From Pseudomonas peradeniyensis (GTDB taxonomy: Bacteria; Pseudomonadota; Gammaproteobacteria; Pseudomonadales; Pseudomonadaceae), in assembly GCF_014268935.2 (NCBI RefSeq), contig NZ_JABWRJ020000004.1, positions 372,001 through 436,000 on the forward strand: a DNA stretch of 64,000 nucleotides. The letters are read 5' to 3'. The notes under the pieces were generated by a model, which was not told where the DNA came from, did not search any database, and worked only from the letters and a program-made list of their open reading frames with translations. The position numbers and the translations under genes were made by a program. Below are positions 35,066-44,776 of this stretch, one piece after another (position 1 is the stretch's first letter; every line of letters begins with the position of its first letter).

Positions 35066-37300
35066 TCAGGCCAGGTCGAACCTGTCCAGCTCCATGACTT
35101 TCACCCACGCCGCCACGAAGTCCTTGACGAACTTGTCCTTGGCGTCACTGCTGCCATACACCTCACTCAAGGCACGCAGTTGCGCATGGGAGCCGAACAC
35201 CAGGTCGACCCGGCTGGCAGTCCATTTCACCTGACCGGTCTTGCGGTCACGGCCTTCGAACGCCTCGTTGTCCGCCGAGGTCGGTTTCCACTCCACGCCC
35301 ATGTCCAGCAGGTTGCGGAAGAAGTCGTTGCTGAGCACGCCGACCTTGTCGGTGAACACGCCGTCCTTGCTGCCGCCATGGTTGGCGCCGAGCACCCGCA
35401 GGCCGCCGATCAGCACGGTAAGCTCCGGGGCGGTGAGGGTCAGCAACTGGGCCTTGTCCAGCAGCAGCTTCTCGGCCTTGACGCTGTAGCGGGCCTTGCT
35501 GAAGTTACGGAAACCGTCGGCCAGCGGCTCGAGCACGGCGAACGACTCGACATCGGTCTGCTCCTGCGAGGCATCCACGCGCCCCGGATGGAAAGGCACG
35601 CTGATGTTGTGCCCGGCATCCTTGGCCGCCTTCTCCACCGCCGCGCTGCCGGCCAGCACGATCAGGTCGGCCAGGGAGATCTTGTTACCGCCCTCGCTGC
35701 GGATTTTCTCCAGTTCCGTCAGCACCTTGTCCAGGCCCTGGTTCGCCGTCCAGCCGTTCTGCGGAGCCAGGCGCAACCGCGCGCCGTTGGCGCCACCGCG
35801 CTTGTCGGAACCGCGGAAGGTCGAGGCCGAGGCCCAGGCGGCGGAAACCAGTTCAGGGACACTCAGCCCCGAAGCCAGCACCTTGGCCTTGAGCGCGGCG
35901 ATATCGGCGTCGCTCGGCTGAGGGCCGGCCTTGGGCAGCGGGTCCTGCCACAGCAGCTCCTCGTTGGGCATTTCCGGCCCGAGGTAGCGCGCCAGCGGGC
36001 CCATGTCGCGGTGGATCAGCTTGTACCAGGCGCGGGCGAAAGCGTCGGCGAGCTGGTCGGGGTTATCCTTGAAACGCCGGGCGATGGGTTCGTAGATGGG
36101 GTCGAAACGCAGCGCCAGGTCGGAGGTGAGCATCGACGGCGCGTGCGTCTTGCCGGGATCGTGGGCATCGGGCACGGTCCCTGCACCCTTGCCGTCCTTC
36201 GGCCGCCACTGGTGGGCACCGGCCGGGCTCTTGGTCAGCTCCCACTCGAAGTTGAACAGGTTGTTGAGGTACTCGTTGCTCCACTTCGTCGGAGTCGAGG
36301 TCCAGATCACTTCCAGGCCACTGGTGATGGTATCGCCGCCCTTGCCGGTACCGAATTTGTTGTGCCAGCCAAAGCCTTGCTGCTCCAGGCCCGCGGCTTC
36401 TGGCTCGGCGCCGACATTGTCGGCGGGGCCGGCACCGTGGGTCTTGCCGAAGGCGTGGCCACCGGCGATCAGCGCCACGGTCTCTTCATCGTTCATGGCC
36501 ATGCGGCCAAAGGTCTCGCGGATGTCCTTGCCCGAGGCGACCGGATCGGGGTTGCCCTCCGGGCCTTCCGGGTTCACATAGATCAGGCCCATCTGCACGG
36601 CGGCCAGTGGGTTCTCCAGGTTGCGCTCGCCCGCCAGGTCGCGCCCCTGTTCTTCCGGGCGCTTGGCCGGCTCGGCCACCAGGTCGCCCTTGCCCGGGGC
36701 CTCGGCCTTGCCGTAGCGGGTATCACCGCCCAGCCAGACCTTCTCCGAACCCCAGTACACGTCTTCGTCGGGTTCCCACACATCGGCGCGACCACCGGAG
36801 AAGCCGAAGGTCTTGAAACCCATGGACTCGAGGGCGACGTTGCCGGTGAGCACGATCAGGTCGGCCCAGGAGATCTTGTTGCCGTACTTCTGCTTGATCG
36901 GCCACAGCAGGCGCCGGGCCTTGTCCAGGCTGACGTTGTCCGGCCAGCTGTTGAGCGGGGCGAAGCGCTGCTGGCCGGAGCCGGCGCCGCCACGGCCGTC
37001 GCCGATACGGTAGGTGCCGGCGCTGTGCCAGGCCATGCGAATGAACAGCGGGCCATAGTGGCCGAAGTCGGCCGGCCACCAGTCCTGTGAATCGGTCATC
37101 AAGGCGCTCAGGTCATTTTTCAGGGCCTTGAAGTCAAGGCTCTTGAACGCCTTGGCGTAGTCGAAGTCCGGGTCCATGGGGTCGGACTTGCTGGAGTGCT
37201 GGTGGAGGATCTTCAGGTTGAGCTGGTCAGGCCACCAGTCACGGTTGCTGGTGCCGCCACCGGCGGTCTGATGGAACGGGCATTTCGATTCGTTCGCCAT
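35066..37300 (-). CDS. katG: Catalase-peroxidase
   Basis: 744 residues, full KatG length with the duplicated peroxidase halves. The active site RMAWHSAGTYR gives R88, W91 and H92, and the heme-proximal His lies in ALIAGGHAFGKTHGAG. The Tyr of the Met-Tyr-Trp adduct is in VQMGLIYVNPEGPEGNP. It removes hydrogen peroxide by catalase and peroxidase chemistry in the cytoplasm. Starts MANESKCPFHQ. Family members are often OxyR-controlled, but no operator was identified here. The 287 bp upstream are free of genes. Confidence 0.95.
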   Translation of the reverse strand: MANESKCPFHQTAGGGTSNRDWWPDQLNLKILHQHSSKSDPMDPDFDYAKAFKSLDFKALKNDLSALMTDSQDWWPADFGHYGPLFIRMAWHSAGTYRIGDGRGGAGSGQQRFAPLNSWPDNVSLDKARRLLWPIKQKYGNKISWADLIVLTGNVALESMGFKTFGFSGGRADVWEPDEDVYWGSEKVWLGGDTRYGKAEAPGKGDLVAEPAKRPEEQGRDLAGERNLENPLAAVQMGLIYVNPEGPEGNPDPVASGKDIRETFGRMAMNDEETVALIAGGHAFGKTHGAGPADNVGAEPEAAGLEQQGFGWHNKFGTGKGGDTITSGLEVIWTSTPTKWSNEYLNNLFNFEWELTKSPAGAHQWRPKDGKGAGTVPDAHDPGKTHAPSMLTSDLALRFDPIYEPIARRFKDNPDQLADAFARAWYKLIHRDMGPLARYLGPEMPNEELLWQDPLPKAGPQPSDADIAALKAKVLASGLSVPELVSAAWASASTFRGSDKRGGANGARLRLAPQNGWTANQGLDKVLTELEKIRSEGGNKISLADLIVLAGSAAVEKAAKDAGHNISVPFHPGRVDASQEQTDVESFAVLEPLADGFRNFSKARYSVKAEKLLLDKAQLLTLTAPELTVLIGGLRVLGANHGGSKDGVFTDKVGVLSNDFFRNLLDMGVEWKPTSADNEAFEGRDRKTGQVKWTASRVDLVFGSHAQLRALSEVYGSSDAKDKFVKDFVAAWVKVMELDRFDLA

Positions 37301-37587
37301 CTGCTTCTACCTTTCGGGTCGGTTCAATTCAGATTTCCGGGCGTTCTTGTATTTTCGCTGCCAGGTGTTGGAACAGGTGCGCCCGAAAGCGCGCCACTCC
37401 TCATCAGTTGTGGCCGGGCACGCCTGTGCACCGGCTTTTCGCGGAACCAGCAGAAAGACTAGCCGAGCCTGGGCAGAGGTCTAATAGAGGCACTATCTGA
37501 ACGTGATAGACGAAACATTTCAAAGGCTGGTCGCAGCAGTCAGCATAGCGCCATGCCGACCGGGTCGACATGGCATTGAGGCCGCCA

Positions 37588-38856
37588 TCAGGCGTGCAGA
37601 GCATCCCTCAACTGCTCGGAAACACTGGCGACCTTGGCGACCAGTTCGGCGATCGACAGTTCCGTGTCCAGAATCACCTTGCGTCTGCCACAGTGGGAAT
37701 GTGTCGAGAACTTTTCGTCGAACCGCTGCAAACGCTCGCGTAATTCAATCTCGGTGGCCAAGGCAATGTATTCGGTCTCGAATACCAGTGCGGCGGAATA
37801 CTTCGAGCGCCCGGCATCGACGCATTTGATCTCGAGAAATACGGGCCAGCAATCATCGGCAATGAACCTCGCCGCGCCGCTGGGGCATAGCCACAGGTTT
37901 GTCCTGCCGACCCGGATCTTGTCACGCTGGACGGCGTCTACCCTGGCGACAAGGATTTCCTTTACTGCGGCCATACCGCGCGTTTCACGCAACAGTGACA
38001 GAATGGACTTGTTCTGCAACATGAACATGATTTCAGCGCTGCAGCGGCTTTCAAGCCAGTATCGCTCGATTCGGCCCGCTGACATGTCCAGCAAATGTCG
38101 AATGCTGGCGCCATGTTCCTCCTGAAGGGCGGTAACGATAGTCAGTGCCTTGGTGAACGCCGGACTTTGCCAATCGGTTTGCCGGTTGCAATAACTCACG
38201 ACCATTCGGGCCGCCTCGTTACCTCTTTCAAACTGCAGCAAGGCCCTATTCGCCGCCCCCTTTAGCCATCCATAACCCAGATAGAGCCAAAAACCCTGGT
38301 ACGGCCGGCGACCGAAACCCTCGGCATCGTACTCTCGGTCTAGCGCGATGAAGACATTCCTGTAGTCCTTGAGGTGAGGCGTGCGCGCCACCAGGTTATT
38401 CCAGCTGGACCGATAACGTTCAAGCTGTTCCGAAGTATGCGTGGCTTGAGATTTGTTCTCGATCAACAATACAAAATTGTTAACCGGGTCGATAACGAAC
38501 AGATCGACACGATCCGCTGCGCTCATCCCCAATTCACGGGCGATAAATACCGAGCCAAAGTTTGCGGTGCGAATACGCGACGGAGGCCAATCTTCGAAGA
38601 ACTTTGCCGTCGTGCTTCTACCGTCCAGCCAAGGCCAGGCATTTTCGGCAGTCTCCTGAGCGCCTAGCAGCAAGTCGCGTATCACCATGTCACCCTGGCC
38701 ATGGCCTTCCCGAGGATCCAACAACCATGCCAGCAGATCGGAATGCTGATTCTCGCTCAAGGAAATCACGTCGAGGATGTCCTCGCCGGTCCTGAGGACA
38801 TCGCAGAGTTCCGTCAATTTCGGATCACGGAAAAATAGTTCTAATGCTTCATCCAT
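37588..38856 (-). CDS. PD-(D/E)xK nuclease family protein
   Basis: 422 residues. Near 118-133 it reads ADRVDLFVIDPVNNFVLLIE followed by NKSQA, the PD-(D/E)xK core with D, E and K in VDLFV...IENKS. The N-terminal SENQHSDLLAWLLDPREGHG is the marker of the PDDEXK_4-like group (NE.SxLLaWLLdP). These proteins are frequent in defence islands as single-gene candidates with unknown partner or target. The C-terminal 200 residues are helical and beta-rich (ARFIADDCWPVFLEIKCVD). It stands alone, 287 bp from katG and 222 bp from the following plus-strand gene. Confidence 0.75.
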   Translation of the reverse strand: MDEALELFFRDPKLTELCDVLRTGEDILDVISLSENQHSDLLAWLLDPREGHGQGDMVIRDLLLGAQETAENAWPWLDGRSTTAKFFEDWPPSRIRTANFGSVFIARELGMSAADRVDLFVIDPVNNFVLLIENKSQATHTSEQLERYRSSWNNLVARTPHLKDYRNVFIALDREYDAEGFGRRPYQGFWLYLGYGWLKGAANRALLQFERGNEAARMVVSYCNRQTDWQSPAFTKALTIVTALQEEHGASIRHLLDMSAGRIERYWLESRCSAEIMFMLQNKSILSLLRETRGMAAVKEILVARVDAVQRDKIRVGRTNLWLCPSGAARFIADDCWPVFLEIKCVDAGRSKYSAALVFETEYIALATEIELRERLQRFDEKFSTHSHCGRRKVILDTELSIAELVAKVASVSEQLRDALHA

Positions 38857-39078
38857 GGCGCTTACTTATCCACTTTCCCTTATTGATTGAACGGGCCTTG
38901 AGCTGCTTGCCTCGATGCGGCATTATCGGCCCTCCGGCGTAATTCCACTCACCCTGCAGGCGCAGTAGATCCAAGGATTATCGGCCATCATCGGAAAAGC
39001 TTTAAGCAGCATCCAGATTGATCTCCGTGAGGACGATGCGGCGTCACCCCAAACAACTAGAGCACCCGGGGCTACCCT

Positions 39079-39711
39079 ATGGACATCGAAAATATAAAAA
39101 CGATTGCAATTTTAATCGGCACCGCCGTAGGATTCGTGAGTCTCTTATTTACGACCTACAAGATCGTACGCGACTTGGCAACAAGCAACAAATCGCGCCT
39201 GAAGGAAGATTACCGGTTTGCCCGGGAATTCCTGAAAGACTTGGACGATAAAAACCTTCACAATTTAGCCAAAGACCGTGGCTTATACGCCATTGCGGGC
39301 ACAGACAGCATGAACATTGCTGATATCACATACTTACTACAGCTGAGCAACGCCGACCGATGCATAAAGGATTATACACTCGCCTACCGCTTTGTAGAGT
39401 ACGACGACAAAAGAGATCGAATCAGCTTTAGAAAAAAATACCAGATACCTTCCAGCCGACGCTGGCGAAAACTGCTGTATATGGGGGGTTACGTTTTTTT
39501 CGCGATGCTTGCCATCCTGCCTTTCTGGCTAACCAGTTTTACTATCAAGCTTCTCCCACTCGCCATTTTCACCCTTCCGTCGTTTGGTCTGCTAGCTGCA
39601 GAGTCAGCACGTAACTTCATCAAGCTCAAACGGGGGGAAGCACTCGTTTCCGAACAAAGCAAACATACCGAGCTTATTGCCATCGACGCCAACCGGCGCA
39701 AGACTGCTTGA
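39079..39711 (+). CDS. Hypothetical membrane protein, low GC
   Basis: 210 residues. One N-terminal membrane helix (IKTIAILIGTAVGFVSLLFT) is followed by a charged soluble segment of about 110 residues. Then come two close helices (LYMGGYVFFAMLAILPFWLT and LLPLAIFTLPSFGLLAAESA) and a basic C-terminus. The base composition is clearly more AT-rich than in the surrounding genes, and it lies beside a nuclease gene and a MITE-like element, which suggests recent transfer. No family was recognised. Its topology (2-3 helices, cytosolic middle) is seen in membrane effectors of defence systems, but that is inference. Confidence 0.7.
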   Translation: MDIENIKTIAILIGTAVGFVSLLFTTYKIVRDLATSNKSRLKEDYRFAREFLKDLDDKNLHNLAKDRGLYAIAGTDSMNIADITYLLQLSNADRCIKDYTLAYRFVEYDDKRDRISFRKKYQIPSSRRWRKLLYMGGYVFFAMLAILPFWLTSFTIKLLPLAIFTLPSFGLLAAESARNFIKLKRGEALVSEQSKHTELIAIDANRRKTA

Positions 39712-39748
39712 GCCAATTGCCAACTGTACTCAAAGATAGTTGAGTGCA

Positions 39749-39910
39749 AGTGTCCTGCCTCGGAAATACGTTCTCTTTTGGCGAGTGGCTTGGGTATTCG
39801 GCCAAGGCGCCGCGACGAGTCATAGCAGGGCTATGGCGAGGAGTGGCAACGCCGGCCGGGCGCCCAAGATGCCGCCAAAGGTGAACAGCTTATATCCGAG
39901 ACAGGACACT
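39749..39910. mobile_element. MITE-like element with terminal inverted repeats
   Basis: The ends are 16-bp inverted repeats with one mismatch (39749-39764 AGTGTCCTGCCTCGGA and 39895-39910 TCCGAGACAGGACACT). The 162-bp body has no frame with coding character. It ends 4 bp from the stop of the decarboxylase gene. Size and ends are those of a non-autonomous mobile element. No direct target duplication is clear. Confidence 0.5.
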
Positions 39911-39913
39911 AGT

Positions 39914-41326
39914 TCACGCGTTTACGACCGACTGCAAACTCTGCCACAAACGCTCGACATCCCTGCGCTCGGTCGGCAGCGCCCCTACCGAAACCCGCAC
40001 CATCCAGCGCCCGTCGAGGGTCGCCGGGGTCACGTAGGCATCGCCTGAGGCGTTGAGGCGCTCGGCCCAGGCGCGGGTGTGGGCATCCAGCGCCTCGCCC
40101 TCGAGGCCCGTCGGGCGATGACGGATGCACAGGGTCTGCAATTGCACCGGCGCCAGCACCTCCCACTGCGGCGACGCCTCGACCTGCCCGGCCAGCCACT
40201 GCGCGTTCTCAAGGTCGCGACGCAGGCGTTGCTGCAGGGCCTCGACCCCTTCGCTACGCAGCATGAACCACAGTTTCAGCGCACGGAACCGGCGACCCAG
40301 GGGGATGCCCCAGTCGCGCAGGTTCTTTACCTCGCCATCGACCGCCGACTGCAGGTAGCTGGGGTTGGTGCTCATCACCCGGATCAGGTGCTGCGGATCG
40401 CGCACGTAGTAGATCGAGCAGTCGAAGGCCACGCCCAGCCATTTGTGGGCGTTGACCACCACCGAGTCGGCCAGCTCGATGCCGTCCCACATCCAGCGGC
40501 ACTCAGGAAGGATCATCGCCGAGCCGGCCATGGCCGAGTCCACGTGCAGCCACAGCTGCTTGGCCTGGGCGATCTCGCCGATCGGCCGCAGCGGGTCCAG
40601 CGCGGTAGTGGTGGTGGTGCCGGTGGTGGCGACCACGGCGCAGGGCTGGTTGCCGGCGGCCAGGTCCTGCTCGATGGCGTCGCGCAGCGCTTCAGGACGC
40701 ATGGCGTAGCGCGCGTCGGTGGGGATCAGGCGGATGTTGTCGCGGCCGAATCCGGCCAGTAGCGCGGCCTTGTCCACCGAGCTGTGGGCGTGGGCACTGA
40801 CGTAGACGATCAACGGTTTGGCCTGGGCCTGCAGGCCGCCGTGTACCTGGGCGTGGTCGGTGGCGCGCTCGCGGGCGCTGATCAGCGCCACCAGGGTGCT
40901 GGTCGAGGCGGTGTCCTGGATCACCCCACTCCACTGCCCGCTCAGGCCCAGCAGCTGGCGCAGCCAGTCGAGGGTGGTTTCCTCCAGCTCGCTCAGGGCC
41001 GGGCTGGACTGCCACGACAGGCCGAGCACGCCCAGGCCGGTGCTGAGGAAGTCGCCGAGCACCGACGACAGGGTGCCGTTGGAGGGGAAGTAGCCGTAGA
41101 AGTCCGGGTGCTGCCAGTGGGACAGGCCGGGCATCACCAGCTTGTCGACGTCGGCGAGGATGGCTTCGAACGGCTCACCCTGCTGCGGCGCGCCCTCGGG
41201 CAACGCGGCCTTGAGGTAGCCCGGCTGGACCTGGGCCATGACCGGACGCTCGCCGACGGTCTGGCGGTAGTCGGCGATCAGGTCGATCAGTTGGTGGCCG
41301 TACTGGCGGAATTGTTCTGGGGTCAC
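39914..41326 (-). CDS. Aromatic-L-amino-acid decarboxylase (DOPA decarboxylase-like)
   Basis: 470 residues from a GTG at 41326 with GGAGAG 5 bases upstream. It is a group II PLP decarboxylase: VTPEQFRQYGHQLIDLIADY at the start, HWQHPDFYGYFPSNGTLSSV, IQDTASTSTLVAL, LWLHVDSAMAGSAMI and the PLP lysine in VVVNAHKWLGVAFDCS. It removes CO2 from an aromatic amino acid such as DOPA. The gene pair with a LysR regulator recalls the DOPA-selective enzyme of P. putida. Specificity is inferred from that context. Confidence 0.85.
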   Translation of the reverse strand: MTPEQFRQYGHQLIDLIADYRQTVGERPVMAQVQPGYLKAALPEGAPQQGEPFEAILADVDKLVMPGLSHWQHPDFYGYFPSNGTLSSVLGDFLSTGLGVLGLSWQSSPALSELEETTLDWLRQLLGLSGQWSGVIQDTASTSTLVALISARERATDHAQVHGGLQAQAKPLIVYVSAHAHSSVDKAALLAGFGRDNIRLIPTDARYAMRPEALRDAIEQDLAAGNQPCAVVATTGTTTTTALDPLRPIGEIAQAKQLWLHVDSAMAGSAMILPECRWMWDGIELADSVVVNAHKWLGVAFDCSIYYVRDPQHLIRVMSTNPSYLQSAVDGEVKNLRDWGIPLGRRFRALKLWFMLRSEGVEALQQRLRRDLENAQWLAGQVEASPQWEVLAPVQLQTLCIRHRPTGLEGEALDAHTRAWAERLNASGDAYVTPATLDGRWMVRVSVGALPTERRDVERLWQSLQSVVNA

Positions 41327-41365
41327 GGGGGCTCTCCTGTGGATTGTCCGCTGCCTGTGCAGGCC

Positions 41366-41436
41366 CTTTCGCGGGACAAGCCCGCTCCTACAGGGACCGC
41401 GCAATCCTGTAGGAGCGGGCTTGCCCCGCGATGAGG
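41366..41436. repeat. REP inverted pair
   Basis: CTTTCGCGGGACAAGCCCGC and its inverse partner GCGGGCTTGCCCCGCGAT flank a short spacer between the decarboxylase gene start and the upstream LysR gene. Confidence 0.8.
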
Positions 41437-41510
41437 CCGGCACAGGCAACACAATGCCCGCAGTCTAGGCGCCTGCCGGCCCGCGAATAACCCCGCTTCG
41501 CGCATAGCTG

Positions 41511-42455
41511 CTATGGCGAAGGCGCATGCCCACCCTGCACGCCGAACTGCGACTGGCGCCACACCTCGAACACCCGGTTGCGCAACCAGCGGTGCTCGGC
41601 CGAGGCCTGCAGGCGCTGGTGCCATACCACCCAGTAGCGCTGGGTGTGGTCAATGAAGCCCATCGGCCGCCAGCTCAGGCCATGCAGCCGCGCCAGTTGC
41701 CGGGCGATGTGCTCGGGCACCGTGGCCAGGGCCTGGCCATTACCAAGCACCTGGACCATGGCGCTGAAGAACGGCACCTCCAGGCTGATGCGCCGCTGCA
41801 GCCCCTGGGCGCGCAGATGACGGTCGATGAAGCTGTCCTTGTCGCCGCCCCCGGACACCCGCACGTGCTTGAAGGCCAGGTAGTCGTCCTGGCTCAGCTC
41901 GGCGCGGACGCTCAGCGGATGGTCATGGCGCATCAGGCACACCGCCCGGTCCTCGCCCAGCAACCGGCCATGCAGGTTGGGCGGCGACTCGTCGAACAGC
42001 GTGGTGGCCAGGTCGATCTCGCCGCTGGCGAGCAAGGCGTACTGCCCGGCCTGCCAGGTGCGGTACTCCAGCGACACCCCCGGCGCCTCCTGCTCCAGCA
42101 CCTTCACCAGCTGCGGCAGCATGTGTTCGGCCACGTAGTCGGAGGCCGCCAGGCAAAAGCGCCGCTCGCAGCGCGCCGGGTCGAACGCCGCGGGCTGGCG
42201 CAGGGCGTTGAGCTCCTCCAGCACCTGGCGCAACGGCTCGACCAGCGCCTCGGCGTGTTCGCTGAGCACATAGCCGCGGCCCTGACGCACCAGCAGCGGG
42301 TCGTCGAAGGCCTCGCGCAGGCTGGCCAGCTGGCGGCTCAGGGCCGATTGGCTGCAGCCCAGACGCTCAGCGGCGTGGCTGAGGTTCTTCAGTTGCAGGA
42401 GGCAGTCGAGGGTACGAAGGTGGGCGAGGCTGAGGGAGGCGAAGGTGGGGGGCAT
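41511..42455 (-). CDS. LysR family transcriptional regulator
   Basis: 314 residues from the ATG at 42455. The helix-turn-helix reads LRTLDCLLQLKNLSHAAERL with LGCSQSALSRQLASLREAFD. The C-terminal effector domain is of the usual two-lobe type (RCERRFCLAASDYVAEHMLP; LISGEIDLA-like stretch ALLASGEIDLATTLFDESPP). It lies upstream of the decarboxylase on the same strand and may regulate it. The ligand is unknown. REP pairs flank it on both sides. Confidence 0.88.
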   Translation of the reverse strand: MPPTFASLSLAHLRTLDCLLQLKNLSHAAERLGCSQSALSRQLASLREAFDDPLLVRQGRGYVLSEHAEALVEPLRQVLEELNALRQPAAFDPARCERRFCLAASDYVAEHMLPQLVKVLEQEAPGVSLEYRTWQAGQYALLASGEIDLATTLFDESPPNLHGRLLGEDRAVCLMRHDHPLSVRAELSQDDYLAFKHVRVSGGGDKDSFIDRHLRAQGLQRRISLEVPFFSAMVQVLGNGQALATVPEHIARQLARLHGLSWRPMGFIDHTQRYWVVWHQRLQASAEHRWLRNRVFEVWRQSQFGVQGGHAPSP

Positions 42456-42472
42456 GGCACAGGTCCGGAAAT

Positions 42473-42530
42473 GATCGCGGGGCAAGCCTGCTCCCAAAGA
42501 TATGCTGGGAGTGGGCTTGCCCCGCGAGGA
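42473..42530. repeat. REP inverted pair
   Basis: GATCGCGGGGCAAGCCTGCTCCC and an inverted partner GGGAGTGGGCTTGCCCCGCG separate the LysR gene and the YebC-family gene. Confidence 0.8.
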
Positions 42531-42541
42531 TGACGCTCGGC

Positions 42542-43252
42542 TCAGTCAGTCAGGCCGACATAGACGTTCTGCACGTCATCGTTCTCGTCGATCGCCTCGA
42601 GGAACGCCTCGACCTCGGCCAGGGCCTCGGCGCTCAGGCTGGCGGCGCTCACCGGGTTTTTCGGGGTGTAGCCGATCTTCGCCGACGTCACGGTGAAGCC
42701 CTGCTCCGGCAGGGCTTTCTGCACGGCGTCCAGGTCGGTGGTGTCGGTGATGAACAGGGTCGAACCCTCTTCCTCGCCGGCCTCGAAGTCCTGGGCACCG
42801 GCTTCGATGGCCGCCATTTCCGGGTCGGCATCACCTTCCGGGGTGGCCTCGATCAGGCCGACATGGTTGAAGTCCCAGGCCACCGAACCGCTGGCGCCCA
42901 GTTGACCCTTGCGGAACAGCACGCGAATCTGGGCCACGGTACGGTTGATGTTGTCGGTCAGGCACTCGACGATCAGCGGCACCTGGTGCGGGGCGAAGCC
43001 TTCATAGCTGACCGCATGGTACTGCACGGCCTCGCCGTCCAGGCCTGCGCCCTTCTTGATCGCGCGCTCCAGGGTCTCACGGGTCATCGAGGCTTTCTTG
43101 GCCTGGATGATCGCCAGGCGCAGGCGCGGGTTCATGTCCGGGTCGGCACCCGACTTGGCCGCGATCTGGATTTCCTTGGACAGCTTGCCCATGACCTTGC
43201 CTTTGGCATTGGCCGCTGTTTCTCTATGTTTGGCTTTCCACTGTGCGCCCAT
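42542..43252 (-). CDS. YebC/PmpR family DNA-binding regulatory protein
   Basis: 236 residues. The start MGAQWKAKHRETAANAKGKV and the stretches ARSGADPDMNPRLRLAI-like (AAKSGADPDMNPRLRLAIIQ), LERAIKKGAGLDGEAVQYH and GSVAWDFNHVGLIEATPEG are diagnostic of YebC proteins, here the YeeN-like subgroup. Members have been described both as transcription regulators and as translation factors that relieve ribosome stalling at proline runs. The paralogue beside ruvC is elsewhere. It stands as a single gene. Confidence 0.92.
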   Translation of the reverse strand: MGAQWKAKHRETAANAKGKVMGKLSKEIQIAAKSGADPDMNPRLRLAIIQAKKASMTRETLERAIKKGAGLDGEAVQYHAVSYEGFAPHQVPLIVECLTDNINRTVAQIRVLFRKGQLGASGSVAWDFNHVGLIEATPEGDADPEMAAIEAGAQDFEAGEEEGSTLFITDTTDLDAVQKALPEQGFTVTSAKIGYTPKNPVSAASLSAEALAEVEAFLEAIDENDDVQNVYVGLTD

Positions 43253-43370
43253 ATCGACTCTCTTTGTTTCAGCGGCCGGTTCAGGAAGCGACCGGCCTTA
43301 AAGTGGGGAGAGTTTATACGCCCTGCGCACCGGGTTCGACAAGAAATCGCGTATCCCGCGTGAGAGCGGG

Positions 43371-44762
43371 TCAGCCCTTGTCCGCCTTCCCCGCCGCCGC
43401 CGCGAACTTCGCCAGGCGCACGTCCAGCCTGCGCGGTCGCACGCCGCGGTCCTCGGCGCGCTCCTTGCGGCGGATGGCGTTGCGCACCAGCAGCGACCCC
43501 AGGTAGCGCACCGGCTCCGGCGGGAACTGTCCCAGCGGCCCCTTGACCAGCGGCGAGCGGGTCCAGGCGTTGTCCAGACCCAAGGCCAGCGACGACAGGA
43601 TCTGCCCGCCCATGTGGCACGGCCCCACCCCGCTGCCGGAGTAGCCGAAGCCATAGAACACATTGCCCTGCCCATCGAGCCGACCGAAGAACGGCAGCCC
43701 GGTCACCGAACGGTCCGACGGCCCGTTCCAGCTCGCCGCCAGCGGCACCTCGGCCAGCGCCGGGAAGAACTCGCCCAGGCTCTCGCGCAGCAGTGGCTGG
43801 TACGGCGAAGGCTGGTCGAACACCGGCAGCATGCGCCCGCCGTAGGCGAAGGTATTGCCGCCCTTGCCGAGCATCAGCCGGCCATCGGAAGTGTTGTGGT
43901 AGTAGTGCACGAAGATCCGCGAGTCGAGCACGCTGACGCCGCTGTCCAGGCCGATCCGGCGCAGCAGCTCGGGGCACGGCTCGGTGATCACCATGTCGCT
44001 GGAGACGATCGCCACGCTGCGTTCGAACTGCGGGAAGGCCCGCGCCATCCAGGCATTGAGGCCCAGCACCACGCGGTCGGCGCGGACGGTGCCGGCGCGG
44101 GTACGCACCTGCACCGGCGCGCCGTGCTCCAGGCCGGTCATCGCCGTGCCCTCGTGGATGCGCACGCCGCGCTGCAAGGCCACCCGGCGCAGGCCGCGCA
44201 CCAGCCGCCCCGGCTGCACCGTGGCCGCGGCCGGCGAGTACCAGCCCTCCAGGTGCCGTTCGGAGCCGGCCAGGCGCTGCACCTGCTCCAGCGCCAGGCG
44301 CTGGAACGAATTGATACCCTGCTGCTCCAGCGCGGCGATCACCGCATCGGTGCCACCGAGCTGGGCCTGGTTGGTGGCGGTATAGAGCGTGCCGTCCATG
44401 CGGTAGTCGCAGCGGATGCCGTTGGCCGCGCAGAACTCGCCGATTGCGCCGATGCTGCGCTCGGACTCGCGCACCAGGCGCACCGCCTCGGCCACCCCGA
44501 ACAATCGCTCGAGGGTAAAGTACTTGGCCGACCAGGACAGCGCGCAACCTCCGTTGCGCCCGCTGGCCCCGGCGCCGCAGATATCCGCCTCGAGCAGCAA
44601 CACCTCCAGCTGCGGCGCCTGTTCCTTGATCATCAGCGCGGTCCACAGACCGGTGTAGCCACCACCGACGATGCACACGTCGCAGCGCACGTCACCGGCG
44701 AGCGGCGGGCACAGCGCCTCGTCTTCCTGGTCCAGGGCCTGTTGCAGCCAGAAGGGTCTCAT
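43371..44762 (-). CDS. FAD-dependent amine oxidoreductase (DAO family)
   Basis: 463 residues. The Rossmann FAD site is DVCIVGGGYTGLWTALMI near residue 28. The rest is typical of the DAO/glycine oxidase-like family (GAGASGRNGGCALSWSAKYF, LGKGGNTFAYGG, SDRSVTGLPFFGRL and GFGYSGSGVGPCHMGGQI near the end). It oxidises an amine or amino acid. It is the second gene after a transporter of the OPA type, 14 bp apart, under a divergent LysR gene. This trio resembles loci for aminophosphonate or polyamine use; the substrate is not determined. Confidence 0.85.
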   Translation of the reverse strand: MRPFWLQQALDQEDEALCPPLAGDVRCDVCIVGGGYTGLWTALMIKEQAPQLEVLLLEADICGAGASGRNGGCALSWSAKYFTLERLFGVAEAVRLVRESERSIGAIGEFCAANGIRCDYRMDGTLYTATNQAQLGGTDAVIAALEQQGINSFQRLALEQVQRLAGSERHLEGWYSPAAATVQPGRLVRGLRRVALQRGVRIHEGTAMTGLEHGAPVQVRTRAGTVRADRVVLGLNAWMARAFPQFERSVAIVSSDMVITEPCPELLRRIGLDSGVSVLDSRIFVHYYHNTSDGRLMLGKGGNTFAYGGRMLPVFDQPSPYQPLLRESLGEFFPALAEVPLAASWNGPSDRSVTGLPFFGRLDGQGNVFYGFGYSGSGVGPCHMGGQILSSLALGLDNAWTRSPLVKGPLGQFPPEPVRYLGSLLVRNAIRRKERAEDRGVRPRRLDVRLAKFAAAAGKADKG

Positions 44763-44776
44763 CTACTCGCTTTCCT

